A stretch of DNA of 64,000 nucleotides, taken from the NCBI GenBank assembly GCA_034440635.1, contig JAOTON010002102.1:1-64000 (forward strand), given 5' to 3'. Shown here piece by piece: positions 46,172-57,495 of the stretch. The DNA comes from Lepas anatifera (lineage: Eukaryota; Arthropoda; Thecostraca; Lepadidae). A program made the position numbers and the translations under genes. Every line of letters begins with the position of its first letter. Position 1 is the stretch's first letter. The notes beneath the pieces were generated by a model that saw only the letters and a list, made by a program, of their open reading frames with translations, did not search any database and was not told where the DNA came from.

Positions 46172-49100
46172 GTACGTCGAGTGGCTTTGACAGGCAATCA
46201 CCAGACGCGGCACCCACCCGAGTGTGCGACTGGTATCAGTCTCCGGGCCTGACACTGGATTGTCTTAATCAGTGACATCCCAGTGGTTTTGTGATGAGAA
46301 CTGTGTTTAGTGAATGATTCATCATAACTCCCGCCGACCTCCCCCTTTGGCCCCGGTGATTGACAATCGACCAATCAGACAGTGGATTCCCAGCGCTTTG
46401 GGATGAGTACTATTAGATAGGAAATTGGACCGTTCTTAGAAATAAGAGAGAGTGGAGCTGCGGGCGCTCTTTCCACGCTCTGAATCAGGAACGGCTTCAC
46501 AATTTCCAGGCGGTATGTTCCGCGTAAAACGCAATATTATCATAATTAGATGGATGCCATTCCCACAGTAGGCCACGCGCGTTGTTGTAGGCGTTTATGG
46601 TGTGGGCCAAAAGGCTGGTATCCTACCAATATCCTGAAATATTAATGGTTCAGAAGATTTTAAACATCAACGCAAATTTTCGTGAGACTTCAGGTGGATA
46701 CCAGCTCCCTCTTTGACCAGACGTTTCTTGATCTGCTTAATTAACCCTTCCGGCTGCAGTGAATAACGTGCTAAATAAAAAACCCTCATTGTGTTCCTGT
46801 CCTTTCCCCTCCTCCGCTCTCCCCTTCACCACCTTTCACGACAGCTCCACCCTTCACCACAACAATGAGCTACGGCTTCCGCACCGTTGGCCGGTCCTGC
46901 AGAAGAAGTGGTGTCGCCGCTCCGCAGGCTGGTCCCAGCCGGCGGACCTCACGGTCGGGCCCAGTCCCCGGTTCCGCCACCTCCGCCCTCTTCCGTCGGG
47001 GTCAGAGGTCGGTGCACGCGCGCTCGCGCCGCCAACGACGATGGATGGTGGCGACGACGCCGGCCGGCAAATCAGAATGATCGGTGGCGGCGGTCTCAAG
47101 CGCGTGACTCAAGCCGGGAACGCCACGTGGGAGGCTTAGCCGGCGTTTGGAGGTGTATCGGGATGGAAGCGACATTTATCTGTTCAAGTTACGTCGAACC
47201 GCGTCGGCACCTCATATTTTAATGGTAAATATGGTCTCAAGCTCTCCAGTTCGAAAGCCTGAGGTGAAGACTATGGATGACAGGTGGTATGGGCTTGCTG
47301 CGTTGTTAACAACTGCAGTACGGTACAGTACCGGACACCGGTGTCCTCTCCCTCCCAGCCGCCGACGCGTTACAGTGAAATCATAGCGAGAATACATCCC
47401 TCGAGAATAGCTACAAGTATGCCCTAAAACTGAGAAAATGCACTTTTGTTTGCTAATTTGGTTGATTCACCCGTCCCATAGCGCGGAGCGTGATGATAGG
47501 ATGCAGAAGGGCTGTGCCTCAATGGCTATACATTCACCGATTTTGCTCAATTTTCCCCTCATATTTGAGGAGATGTGCCAAATACATAGGTTTTATTCCT
47601 GATATAGCATGATGGTAAAACTTTGGGATGTAGATTATCTGGAAGCTGCAAAGAAGCTGCAAAGATAAAATTGTTATGGAAATAAACAGTATTTTTAGAA
47701 AGTCTTGGAGATACTTGGCCGGACGCCTTTAAGCAGAAAATCAGCACAAAACCCCTAATGCACAGGTTTCTGCCGCATAATCTTTACATACTCCCCGTGG
47801 ATAATCCTTGTCCTTACCCATCAACCATCCTATCCTTATCCTTATCCTACAGTGTGTTTTTGCTTAAGTTTTTCATTTACACGTCCCTCATCTTCATTAC
47901 GACCGGCGTCAGAATAGCCACATGGATAGTGGAGATGCTGTGTATGTCAAATACAAATACAAATACTAGGCTCGGAAGTTTTCGGCTTGCTGCTAGCCAA
48001 CTATCCCTCACTTGGCCGTGATTCAACTCACATCACGTGTGGTTTACTGTTAGCTCTCAATTGCACACCTAGGTGTGTAATGATCACTTATTTCAAAAAT
48101 TATTTTCAAAAATTGTTCTTGCGCGCAAAAGTAGGTTTTGAGGGCCGTTTAGAAATTGTGTTATCTCGAAGGCCATTGAAAGCCACGGTAAATTGCATCG
48201 GTTGAACCACAGTCACCTGAGAAATAGTTTCCCAGCAGTGAGCAAAAGATTGCTGAGCCTAGTGTGCACAGATCCAGTTGAAAAGAATTGAGCACCACAA
48301 GCTGCTTTCGGTAACGCAGTTCAGTTTTTGAGTTGCCGATTAATTGAAACACGTACAACACGGTTAAAACATCACCCTAACACAGGTGTTTTAGAGATAA
48401 TTGAATAGATATAACTCAGAACATTGTCTTAAGGAGAAAACAAACAAATCTGAAAGCACTTAAGAGACGCTTTCAAATGTCGGTAAAATCTGTCATAAAC
48501 AAAAAGCAAGTCGTTCGTGGCGGCTACACAGAAACGGGTGTCTGTTTTGGCACTTTTACTTCGACAACCACCGGACTGGACTCAAAAACCCACAGAAAAC
48601 TCGGCGGCAGGGTGGTGCGGCGTGGCGGCGGTGGCCGCGGCGGCGCTCGATCGTGACGACTTCACCCGTCGTGACGGCGGCTTTTGTCCGGCGCCGTCCA
48701 ACCCCCGCGGACCCCGGCCACCGACCATAGGCGTGACAATCACTCTCGCTGGAGCTGCGACCCTCCATTACCTGGGCCGTGTCCACCATGGCATCGGGGT
48801 GGGTGGCTTAGTCACGAGGCCATTAGTGTCCGAAGAGATGCTGGATGGTTGCGTTCGGGGTCAGGGCCAAGAGTTTTATGTAGTCGGAGAGAACTCCCGT
48901 AATTGCAGTTTAGTTTCATGTGTAATATTTACAGAATTGATGAAGTGATAGTTTACAAACTTCTTGCAACGTCAAATACAACCCATATAACTCCGAATCA
49001 ATTATATGTCAAACGCGCCCCTGATATCAATCTTACACGAAAACTCTTTTATGATAACTCCTGGAACTTGTGGTTTATTCTTTACCGAAGCACTCTCGAG

Positions 49101-50030
49101 CTGAACACTCCTAGGCCCTTCACAAGCCGATGCTTCGTAAAAAAAGCTGTGCCTCTAGCCCACTCGAGGCTCCGTGTGCCCCTGCGTGGTTCATCGTACA
49201 CGACGCGCACGCTCGCTCGTAAGACAGTGTATGCGTGTCCTTCGCCGCGGTCGCGCGCCCGGCCCGTAACTCGCGCCTTTTTGCCGGCGTGGGAGGCGCG
49301 TGGCGAATATGGCGGGAGCTACTGTCATTGGTGCGAGGCACGTGCCGCTGAGATTGTGCAGAGGGATTGGCGCTCCGGATCAGGAGAGTGGAGTGACCAT
49401 GACCCCGGGAGGCTTGGTATATCAAAAGATGGATAACGCATATGCGAGCAAACATCGCAAGAACGACAATGCTCGCACCAGATCTCAGAAATACATACTA
49501 ATTTGTTGGGAACATAAACAAATAATTTGAGCAGACTCAAACAGGTAAAAGTAAGATACGCGTGAACAAATAATCTGAGCGGGCTCAGGCAGGTGAAAAT
49601 AGGGCACGGTCGTGAAACCAGCCCAGATTGCGCTCCAGCTCTTAAATTTTCAATGTTGTAAATACCTTGTTAAGGGCGATATTTTGTCTCTATTATACCC
49701 TGAAGGCGATAGTGTCGCCCATAATTTTCGAATGAATTTAGTGCATTGTGAATTAAGCGTTTCCTCAGCGATGCATCCGGTGCTTGAAAAATGACGGTTA
49801 TAAATCATCCTTGATGTTTTATCGGCTAAATAGTGGTGCTGTTGCTACCGCATGATACATTGTCTCATGAATTTTGTTGAAAATGAAGAAAGAAGAGAGA
49901 AGGGAGAGTGAGTGATTTAGCGAGCTGATAAGCGAGCGAGGAAGCGCATGAGTGAGCGCGAGAAGTAATGCGTTGCTGAGTTCTCCACATAACTTTGTAG
50001 CAACTAACTGGACACTATCCTCCTCGGCAG
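46172..50030. other. Spire intron, unassigned
   Basis: GC-rich islets at 46890-47110 and 48600-48730 produce open frames on both strands without family resemblance. A TATCCT-type short repeat lies at 47825-47850. A diverged tandem pair of about 50 bp is at 49508-49608 (AACAAATAAT...TGAGC). No exon was recognised. Confidence 0.4.
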
Positions 50031-50160
50031 GTGAGCGACCGTAAGATCAGCCAGGCGCCGATGTCGCCTCGGAAGATCTCCAACCACGAGCGACTGATGG
50101 AGTCGATCCGGCGCCAGGAGCACACGCTCAAGAAGACCCCGCAGCCAGCCACCCTCAAAG
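50031..50160 (+). CDS. spire: Spire, third WH2 exon
   Basis: The exon is 130 nt, with the acceptor CTCGGCAG and donor GTCAGT. It enters in phase 0 and leaves in phase 1 after 43 codons. The product begins VSDRKISQAPMSPRKISNHE, then RLMESIRRQEHTLKKTPQPA and TLK. NHERLMESIRRQEHTLKK is the third WH2-type actin-binding segment. The next spire exon must begin with two bases that complete a codon, and I could not identify it with confidence in the remaining 13.8 kb. Confidence 0.9.
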
Positions 50161-50327
50161 GTCAGTCTGGTCGCCCCGTGTCTGACGCTGCACCCCCAGT
50201 AGCAGCGGTACTCGGGCTCGGTACCAGCCCGGTGTGTGTCCTGTGTCCTGCCGGTGTGGGGTTCCGCTGGTGCAGTGGTGTGTGGGTGCGCTGGTGACGT
50301 GTCCGGCACCTCCGCACCAGCGTGCGG

Positions 50328-50395
50328 CGTGCGCCGGTGGGTGCGCGTGCGTCGGTGGATGCGCGTGCGCCGGTCGGTGCGCGTACGTCGGTCTC
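50328..50395. repeat. 18-bp tandem repeat, about four copies
   Basis: Units resembling GTGCGCGTGCGTCGGTGG repeat every 18 bp just inside the intron after the third WH2 exon. The period is a multiple of three, so it gives Val/Arg-rich frames on both strands that I regard as spurious. Confidence 0.8.
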
Positions 50396-53300
50396 GACCC
50401 CGGCGGCACTTTGACCCGCCGTCTGACCTGAATATGCGTCGAAACAATGCGGTGAGGTGTGTCGGTGTGCGTGCTGCTCGCTGGGCTCGCCCGGCTCGGT
50501 CCGCTCTGTAACACAACTGCAGGCCGGTGATATCCGATATCCATCACCGGCTCCACGCCATCTGTTATAGACATCCGATCCTCTGGTGGCGTGATGGAGC
50601 CGAACTTTTGCAGGGTGCTCCGAACTGACCCGGTTTATAAGCTCGTGCGCATACTCATGCCATTTCGAGGCAAAGAGCCTGTTTTGATCTGCTTTAGTGC
50701 CATCAAAATACAAACTTTCGCGGGATTTTTGTCATGGAATTCTATTTTTTAACAAATAATTTTCACGGGGACAAAAATGGAAGCTCCTAAAGCTTTGAAT
50801 ACCTCAAATCCCGATACGCTCGCAACGTATCGAATTAATCTCAAGTCAATCCTATCAAAATGAACAGTCATGCAAAGATAACTATGGTTATAAAAATAAA
50901 CCAAAAATATCAATGTGGCGCCGGAGAAGGCGAACGGCATCGACCATCACCAGCTTTCACAAATACAGCCTGCGTGCATTCTCTGCAATGGATGATGATA
51001 CACCAACATCGGAGGAGCGCTGACCCGACCGTTTTCTGCCGCAACTGTCGGTGTTTGTGTACCACTTCCATCTGTGTCCGCACTAGCCACGTCTCTTGGC
51101 CGCCTATCCTGGCGGGGCAATACCCGTGCGCCTCGTGAGTGAGAGCGTGTTTTACGGGCGACGGCTGCGAAGCTCGGGCATTGTACGGCGACTGGCCACA
51201 TGGCCCGAGCGTTCTGGGGCCCGCAATAAAACCCTAATGAGCCCCAACCGGCCGCGTATCATTGCCGCTTAACCAGCGGAAACCCAGCCGTTTAGACGCG
51301 GTTTAGTCGGCGTGTTCTTGCAGAGATAGCGGCTCATGGCTCTGTTCGGGGAATTGGAGCACGGCAGGCTATCTTGGCATGCCGTTCGGTTGTTAAGCTG
51401 CAGGTATTTTTAGTTTTCGTAACTGCACCAGTTTTGTATCTGATAGCCAGGCTGCAGAAGACAGGATGTCTTACTAAATGGTGCAATTTTCCTAGATAAC
51501 GTATCTCATTAGAAGTTTTGCCTGCACCCGTGTGTCCAAGACATTCCGTTCTGCCGGTCTTTGCAATGGAAGCGGCGCATGTAAAAACCTATGATAAAAC
51601 TTTAGAACGGAAATAACGTTGATCTGTTTCAAACGGAGCACTCGGGACGGCAAGCATTTCTGTACTGATGTCTCTGTAATGATCAAAACCATTTCAGATG
51701 ATTCAGACCGTAAATGACAGTAAACTAGTTGCTCGGCAACTGCTATCTACGGTCAGCTTTGATATGTCATCCCATTCAATTGCTGTCATAAAACCTCAGT
51801 CCAGGTGTATTAAAAAAAGCCCGAAGCAGGTCAACAGAACCGTTTCACCGGATCTTGCTAACAAGGAAGCAACCGCTCAGCGCTTCTTTCAGTCACAACG
51901 GGAGCTGAAGGTATTCCAATGCGGCGACTCCACCCACCACTGTCTCCCTGCACTAACGGGCAGTTGTCGGCTGCCTCCTCATTATATGATCCCAATCCCA
52001 ATCCCAATCCAAAGTGTGTCGTCTTCCGGCTCAGGCCGGTGACTGGCGCAGTCGAAGCAGTGTACCCAGGGGCGTCGCCACCGGGAGCGCTAGGCCCGTC
52101 CACCCCTTCCCCACTTCTCATCGGGAAATGCTATTTTTCAGACGACTTCCGACAGAGTGCAAGTGTTATCATGGGCAGGGTCGGAAGAAGCCTATGAGCC
52201 CGACTCCGAATAGTTTTAGAGCCGCAAATCGTTTTGCTTTATATGTATGCTGGATGTGACTCGATTTTGCGTCAACCAATCGTCATGGCACTATACTCGC
52301 GGTTTATCCGCTTTGGTGGACCAGTGGCCCTCCTATCGTCTCCGGTCCCTTCTCCACTCCCCGTTGGGCGAGCACCCACCCACTGCACGCGTCGAGCGTG
52401 TTTAACGCTGTCGGTATTTACAAGTGTATTCGAGACCGTTTCCACACAGAAGGCTAGGATTAATACACTAATTTCACAGCTGTCACGTTTAATCAAACAC
52501 TCGTGAGTTGCGCCAGACGAACCATAACTTCCCCTCACGCAACGAATGCCGCTTCCAGCATCTGTGGGCCTGTCCTGGCAAATAACATGTAGCTAGATCT
52601 GAGGACTGGTGCTTCCAGCTATAGCCTGAATCGAAAACGGAACATATTCATTTTGCAGATAAAATGACTGCGTCCGTGCGCTGGCATGATTTTTGGAAAA
52701 GGTGAACACCGCGCAGAGCCAATTTAGAGCCACTTCCCTGGATGACAGCTGCTTGGACGGGACAGAATGTCGCATTGGTGTGCTTTTCTTTAGTGTGATT
52801 CCTTTCTCCTGCCCTCCGAGACTGGCCGCTTTGATCCCGCCACCGGATTTTGGCCTCACGCGACGGTCACGTGCCCACGCATAATGTTTTCGGCTTCACA
52901 AACAAAGAGTAACCGGACGCCGTGCGAACTGGTGTCAGTCTGCCGGGGTGGCTGGAGTGGTGGGACGTATCGACCCCCCAGCCTGTGACTGGCACAGAGT
53001 GGTGTGTCAAGTGCAGCCTGACGTCGCTGCCGTGACCTGGCACTCAACTTCAGAATTAAACATGGCGGCTGAAGTTAGAGGCTTGCCTGTATCCACTTAG
53101 TCCGAGCCGTTTCCGACGCAGAATTGCTGTTAATTTTTCAGATGGCAGATGGGTGAAGTTCCGTACGGAAATTTTGCTTCGTCGGATTGAGGTTCGTTAT
53201 TCCGTGAGTGAAGCAGATGCATACCGAAGCTGCGGGAGATCCATTTCCTCTTCTGTTGAATTCACCGGAGTTGTGAACCCTCTCCAAGCGACTTAGCGCC

Positions 53301-56300
53301 GGATACATGTTCAGTAAGCCGCGCTCCTGCTGGTTTATACATGTATTCAATGGTCCTGGTGAATAAGGCAGACCTGGAAAATACATGTCCGCTGTAAAAT
53401 GCTTCATTGTAGATAGTCCAAGACTACTGCGAATACGATTGAATCTCAACACGGACTCAACGATAACAAGGGGGGCGCAGGCGACACAATGTGACGCAAC
53501 CTATAGCATATTTAGTTCTTGCAACAACAGTGCAATGTCGGTACTTAACAGTCATTGGTCAGTGATTAACGTCTTTGCAGAATTGTACCCATTTCCTGAT
53601 GATCCAAGCGGCCCTTGTCATACTCGGCGACCCCTGACTCTGCGGAGCGGAGGGTCAGAGTGTGGTGGCGGCGCGTCGCTCGCACGACCCGCACTTCCAG
53701 CGCAATTAGCGACCGCAGCGCCGCCGCAGAGGCCGTCCACCTCCGCGGCCGCCACTACCCCCGCCTGGAAATAGTCCAGCCGGTTCCCATGGAGTAGCCA
53801 GAACCGGCGGCGAAACGTGCCGGTCTTCACACCCCGCTGCATGTCGCGTCGGAATTCGGCTCCGCGTGTCCCCAGTGATGGTCCCAATGCCGAGACGGTT
53901 CCCTGACATTACGGCTAATCGTGAACCCTCACGCGACGACTGCCAGTCGATGGCGCCTTCTGTTGGAGGAGCTGCACAGTGGTTCTCTGTCCTATTGCCT
54001 CGAGATTGCGCCGGCGGCCTCCTGCCGTGCAGCCTTGCTCCTTTCTCGTTCTCTCGGTATGATCGAATCTAGGGCATGGGTAGCCGTGAAATAGCTAATT
54101 GATCACGACTGCAGTTCTTGAACTGTGTGCGAGGGAAAAAGAGAGGAGGAGATCCGGGAGAGAGTGGAAGAAAGAGTTAGAGGTATAAATAGGGGTAAAG
54201 CAAGATAAATGGGAGGGCAAAGGAAGATAAAGACAGAGAGAAAGAAAGATATATATGGAGGGTGTATAGAGAGAAAATATATAGACCGGAGCAGTGAGCA
54301 GAAAAGGTGACAGGGGGACTGAAACCAAATACATACCAGAGGAACAGATAGAGCCGAAGAGAGTGAGGGAGAGTGAGGAGAGAGGTAGAGCGGAGGAGGA
54401 GGGATGCGGCGGAGTACCGTCCCCGGGGCTCCTGACCAGGAAGGTAAACACGGCGTTCGACGTTCCCTGGGCGTCGGAGCGGTCTCGATCGGGCCGCGAT
54501 ATGCCGTCTAGCCGGCCCGGTCCGTCCCCGCTCGCAGCGAGAATTTGGGCGCCGTGCTTTGGGCCACACATTCCTCTTCCTACAAACGCGGCGCCCAGGC
54601 GCTGGCACTGGAGCCGCCGCTTCCACGGATGCGAGTGCCGGTAATGAGAAACTGTTCGCGGCGATCCTTCCTTTTGACGAAATTCTCGTGCTAATTAGAT
54701 GCCGCTGGTTTAGAACAGAGTCCGCTATTTTAGATTTTGGCGTGATAAATACATCGTTCGGTTACCGCCGAGTGGTGACGCTGATGGATGTGGATTTTGA
54801 AATTTCAATTTGCGGCACGACTAACGGAAATGAGCCTGCCCGGTGGCTAACACTTGGAGTGATTTTATTTTTTACGTTTGTTTTTTTGGTCTTGCCTATC
54901 CACTATCTGCTGGCTCAAAAAGTAACGATCGTGTTGTTGTACTCCAAGTTGTTGTTTAACTCCAAGTTGTAGTTTGTTCTTTTGCAAAACTCGGCAGATC
55001 CTCACTTCCTGATGAGTGTAAAGTTTACTTAACACCTTTCACGACCTCAAGTAGTCGTCGGCTCCTCGTTGGTTGTTGACACATGATTATTCCTATTGTC
55101 TCGCCTTCCTTTCCCTTTCCTTTCGTCTTACTTCGCCATGACACCTTCCCGAGTCCTTTCACCGGGATGTAAGAGCTCCCACGTGGTGTTCTTCCCCTCC
55201 AGGCACAGACCCACTGAACGACAGCTGGGGCGATGTTATTGTCGTGCTCCAAACACGTTGCTCGAGCATGCTTCTCATCACTGTTTCGATGGCCCTTCAT
55301 ACTCCGTTATCTAAATGGATCGTTGTAGGTGTCTACAGGGGTCGAAAAACCTAACATTTTGGCATTCTAAATGGTGACAGCCTAAGGTTGGCAAGGTGAC
55401 AAAACTTAGCCGACACGTGTCCTCCAGACCAATAAGGGATCAAATCGCCGAAATTGGCACTTGCAATTTGAACTCGCAATACTTTTCAAGAACTAGAATT
55501 GCCCAGGAGTATCCATTGGTATCCTACTAACGCAAAACGTGCCACTCTTGGCTGCTTGAGTTTGGTGACCCATTTATGGTTTGAAATGTTCAATGGTGAC
55601 ATACTGAACACTTCTTTGGCCCCTGGGTGTCTAAATGTGCACGTCTCGTCCGAGTCGCGTGCTCTAACCCACCGAATATTGTGTGGCAGTTCGAAGTTTG
55701 CGAGGCACCGTTGCTGCTGAATTCCAGAATTCCTGACCTAGCCACACCCATGTCGTTTTGAATGGGAACTCAGAAGAAGTGCAGCATGATCTGATACCAT
55801 ATAATGGTTCATTAATAATGTTCGAAAAAGTATATACTGGCCTGTCTCCTCGAATCCGGGATATAAAATGCACTTAGATTATTTACTCGGGCACAGCCCT
55901 TCGTCAGAATCAGGTATGTGAAATATCAGATTCTCAGTCATAGTGTAGCCAGGTCTCGAAAACCTCAGCACTCCAAAAGCGATCAGCATTAATTGTGTTA
56001 TATCGCACTATTCAATGTTCGCCAAAACTCCGCTCCCACCTTTCACCTCTTCTTAACCGAAACAGCTTATCTGCCGGCGGAATAACGACGGACACCTGCT
56101 GGGATGCAATCTCCTCCGCAGTGCATCCCAGCGCACTGTTTTCACCCGCACAAGTTTTCCTCGACACCTGGGCTGCTGGGCAGGGCGCCGGCGGGAGGAG
56201 GGCAGAGGCCGGCCGGCGGGGCGCTCTGGTGTGGTTTCCAGGTCAGGCCCCGCCCCGGCCCGGTCTCGCCGCGGCCGGGCGCTGCTGGTATCGCCTTATC

Positions 56301-56862
56301 TCTGCGCCGGAGCCGCTCATGTACCACTGATGCTGGCCAGGCCGCGTGCAGAGCGTGCCTCCTGCTGGTGAGAGGGCCTGCTGCTGGTCATGTGGCTCAT
56401 GCCGTCCATAACGCCCGCTCCATGGTTTTTGTGCCACGCGAGGCTTTGCTGTGGATGGTGGGACAGATACAAATATCGTGGAGTCCACATGGCCTGAGTG
56501 GACTGGTGAACGCACCAAACTTTTAAAAAAGAGGTCTGTTGTGGGGTGGTGGGTCATGAAGTGAGCGAGCATTCTGCAGATAAGGTGCTGGAAACAATTT
56601 GGTAAATGGGCAGACCGATATGTGCGCTGGAGGCCGCTGCCCACGAGTATGTCAATATTTTGCAGACTGAAAATAGCGTATCCCCAAGTTAGTATATTTG
56701 CGAAGGACAACCCCTTTCTCGCTGTTGTGGTAGCCTTGGATGATATGTCTTACCTTTGATCCTGGCAGTCCGGCGCAGGACCCGGTGCTGATTCTGGCTG
56801 GGGCTTTGTCGGGAGCACGAGAAGTTGGTTGGTGCTATATCCGTACCCACGTTAATTACACT
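50396..56862. other. Unassigned 6.5 kb, no confirmed exon
   Basis: There is a CCCAAT-type short repeat at 51989-52010 and a purine-rich GA tract at 54120-54420. GC-rich islets occur at 53620-53770 and 56160-56300. One minus-strand segment near 53760-53845 resembles part of a PH domain and is listed separately. Confidence 0.35.
53757..53845 (-). pseudogene. Possible PH-domain fragment, minus strand
   Basis: The minus-strand frame contains RGVKTGTFRRRFWLLHGNRL and then DYFQ. The spacing of Lys, the Arg-Arg-Phe-Trp-Leu-Leu strand and Leu-x-Tyr-Phe resembles strands beta2-beta3 of pleckstrin-homology domains. A possible acceptor (ATGCAG) lies before it with no pyrimidine tract. The downstream donor is unclear (GC after CAG, or GGTAGT). 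No other PH exon was found nearby, so this may be an exon of an unseen gene, a decayed fragment or chance. Confidence 0.25.
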
Positions 56863-56870
56863 GTTGCTGT

Positions 56871-57141
56871 CAGGGGCGTATCCAAGGGGGTGGCAGGGAC
56901 AGCCGCCCCCCCCCGAGGGCCCGAAGGGCTTCCCAAAAGACACGGGCCGCGCTTCGCGCGGCCTGCACTATGCTCTGTGGCCAAATTGGAAATTTCATAC
57001 CATACAGGGCCTTAAGCCCTCTTCAGCACCATTCTGTAATAAGCAGGGCTCTTTTTACCCATCAGGGCCCTTTTGGTGCTGTTGCAGGGGCCCTTTTTGG
57101 GGCACCGCCCCCCCCTGAGCGAAATCCTGTCTACGCCCCTG
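56871..57141. mobile_element. hAT-like MITE, copy 2, with perfect 8-bp target duplication
   Basis: The termini are CAGGGGCGTATCCAAGG on the left and CTACGCCCCTG on the right. The octamer GTTGCTGT lies immediately outside both ends (56863-56870 and 57142-57149). The right end, read on the minus strand, continues GACAGGATTTCGCTCAGG, matching the left end of the 38668-38860 element, so the two copies have opposite orientations. The intact duplication points to a relatively recent insertion. No transposase is encoded. Confidence 0.93.
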
Positions 57142-57279
57142 GTTGCTGTATTATTTGACAGGGTGAGGGGAGGCAGGAACGCATCAAAAACTGGCTCAAA
57201 ACCATCGCAAAATATGGGCATTGACATCTTTGATTTCTATACTACTTTTGTTTAAACGAATAGGCTCTCAAACTAGGCC

Positions 57280-57495
57280 GCCCCGGTAGCTCAGTTGGTA
57301 GAGCGTTGGGCTTCAGTCCGCTTCTTGGGAACATGCAGTGGCAGTGCATGTGCAGGCTTGGAATCGATCCCTCCTCAAGATTTACCCGACGTAGGTCGAC
57401 TGACAACTAACTGGTGGGAGGGGGCCCAAGCGAGGCAGCCGTCCCTGTGCTTTGTGGGAAGTTAAACTTTGGATTCTAACTTAACCTTCATTGCT
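57280..57495 (+). mobile_element. tRNA-derived SINE, family B
   Basis: GCCCCGGTAGCTCAGTTGGT with AGAGCGTTGGGCTTCAGTCC reproduces the 5' half of a tRNA with an A box. A weak B-box-like GGAATCGATCCC follows at about 57360. The rest (GACGTAGGTCGACTGAC, CAAGCGAGGCAGCCG, GGGAAGTTAAAC) is not tRNA. The spacing between the boxes is too long and the cloverleaf does not close, so it is not a tRNA gene. The body differs from family A. Confidence 0.7.

Noticed and set aside
46840..47140. Candidate extra spire exon between the second and third WH2 exons
   Set aside because: GC-rich frames here show no WH2 pattern, and the flanking exons already join in phase with the expected WH2 spacing.
50004..50713. 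Minus-strand Arg/Thr/His-rich frames of up to 183 codons
   Set aside because: Shadows of the third WH2 exon and the adjacent 18-bp repeat on the opposite strand.
57284..57375. Apparent tRNA gene (TAGCTCAGTTGGTAGAGC)
   Set aside because: The D-arm is good, but the variable part is far too long, the T-arm is poor and the acceptor stem does not close. A tRNA-headed SINE explains it better.
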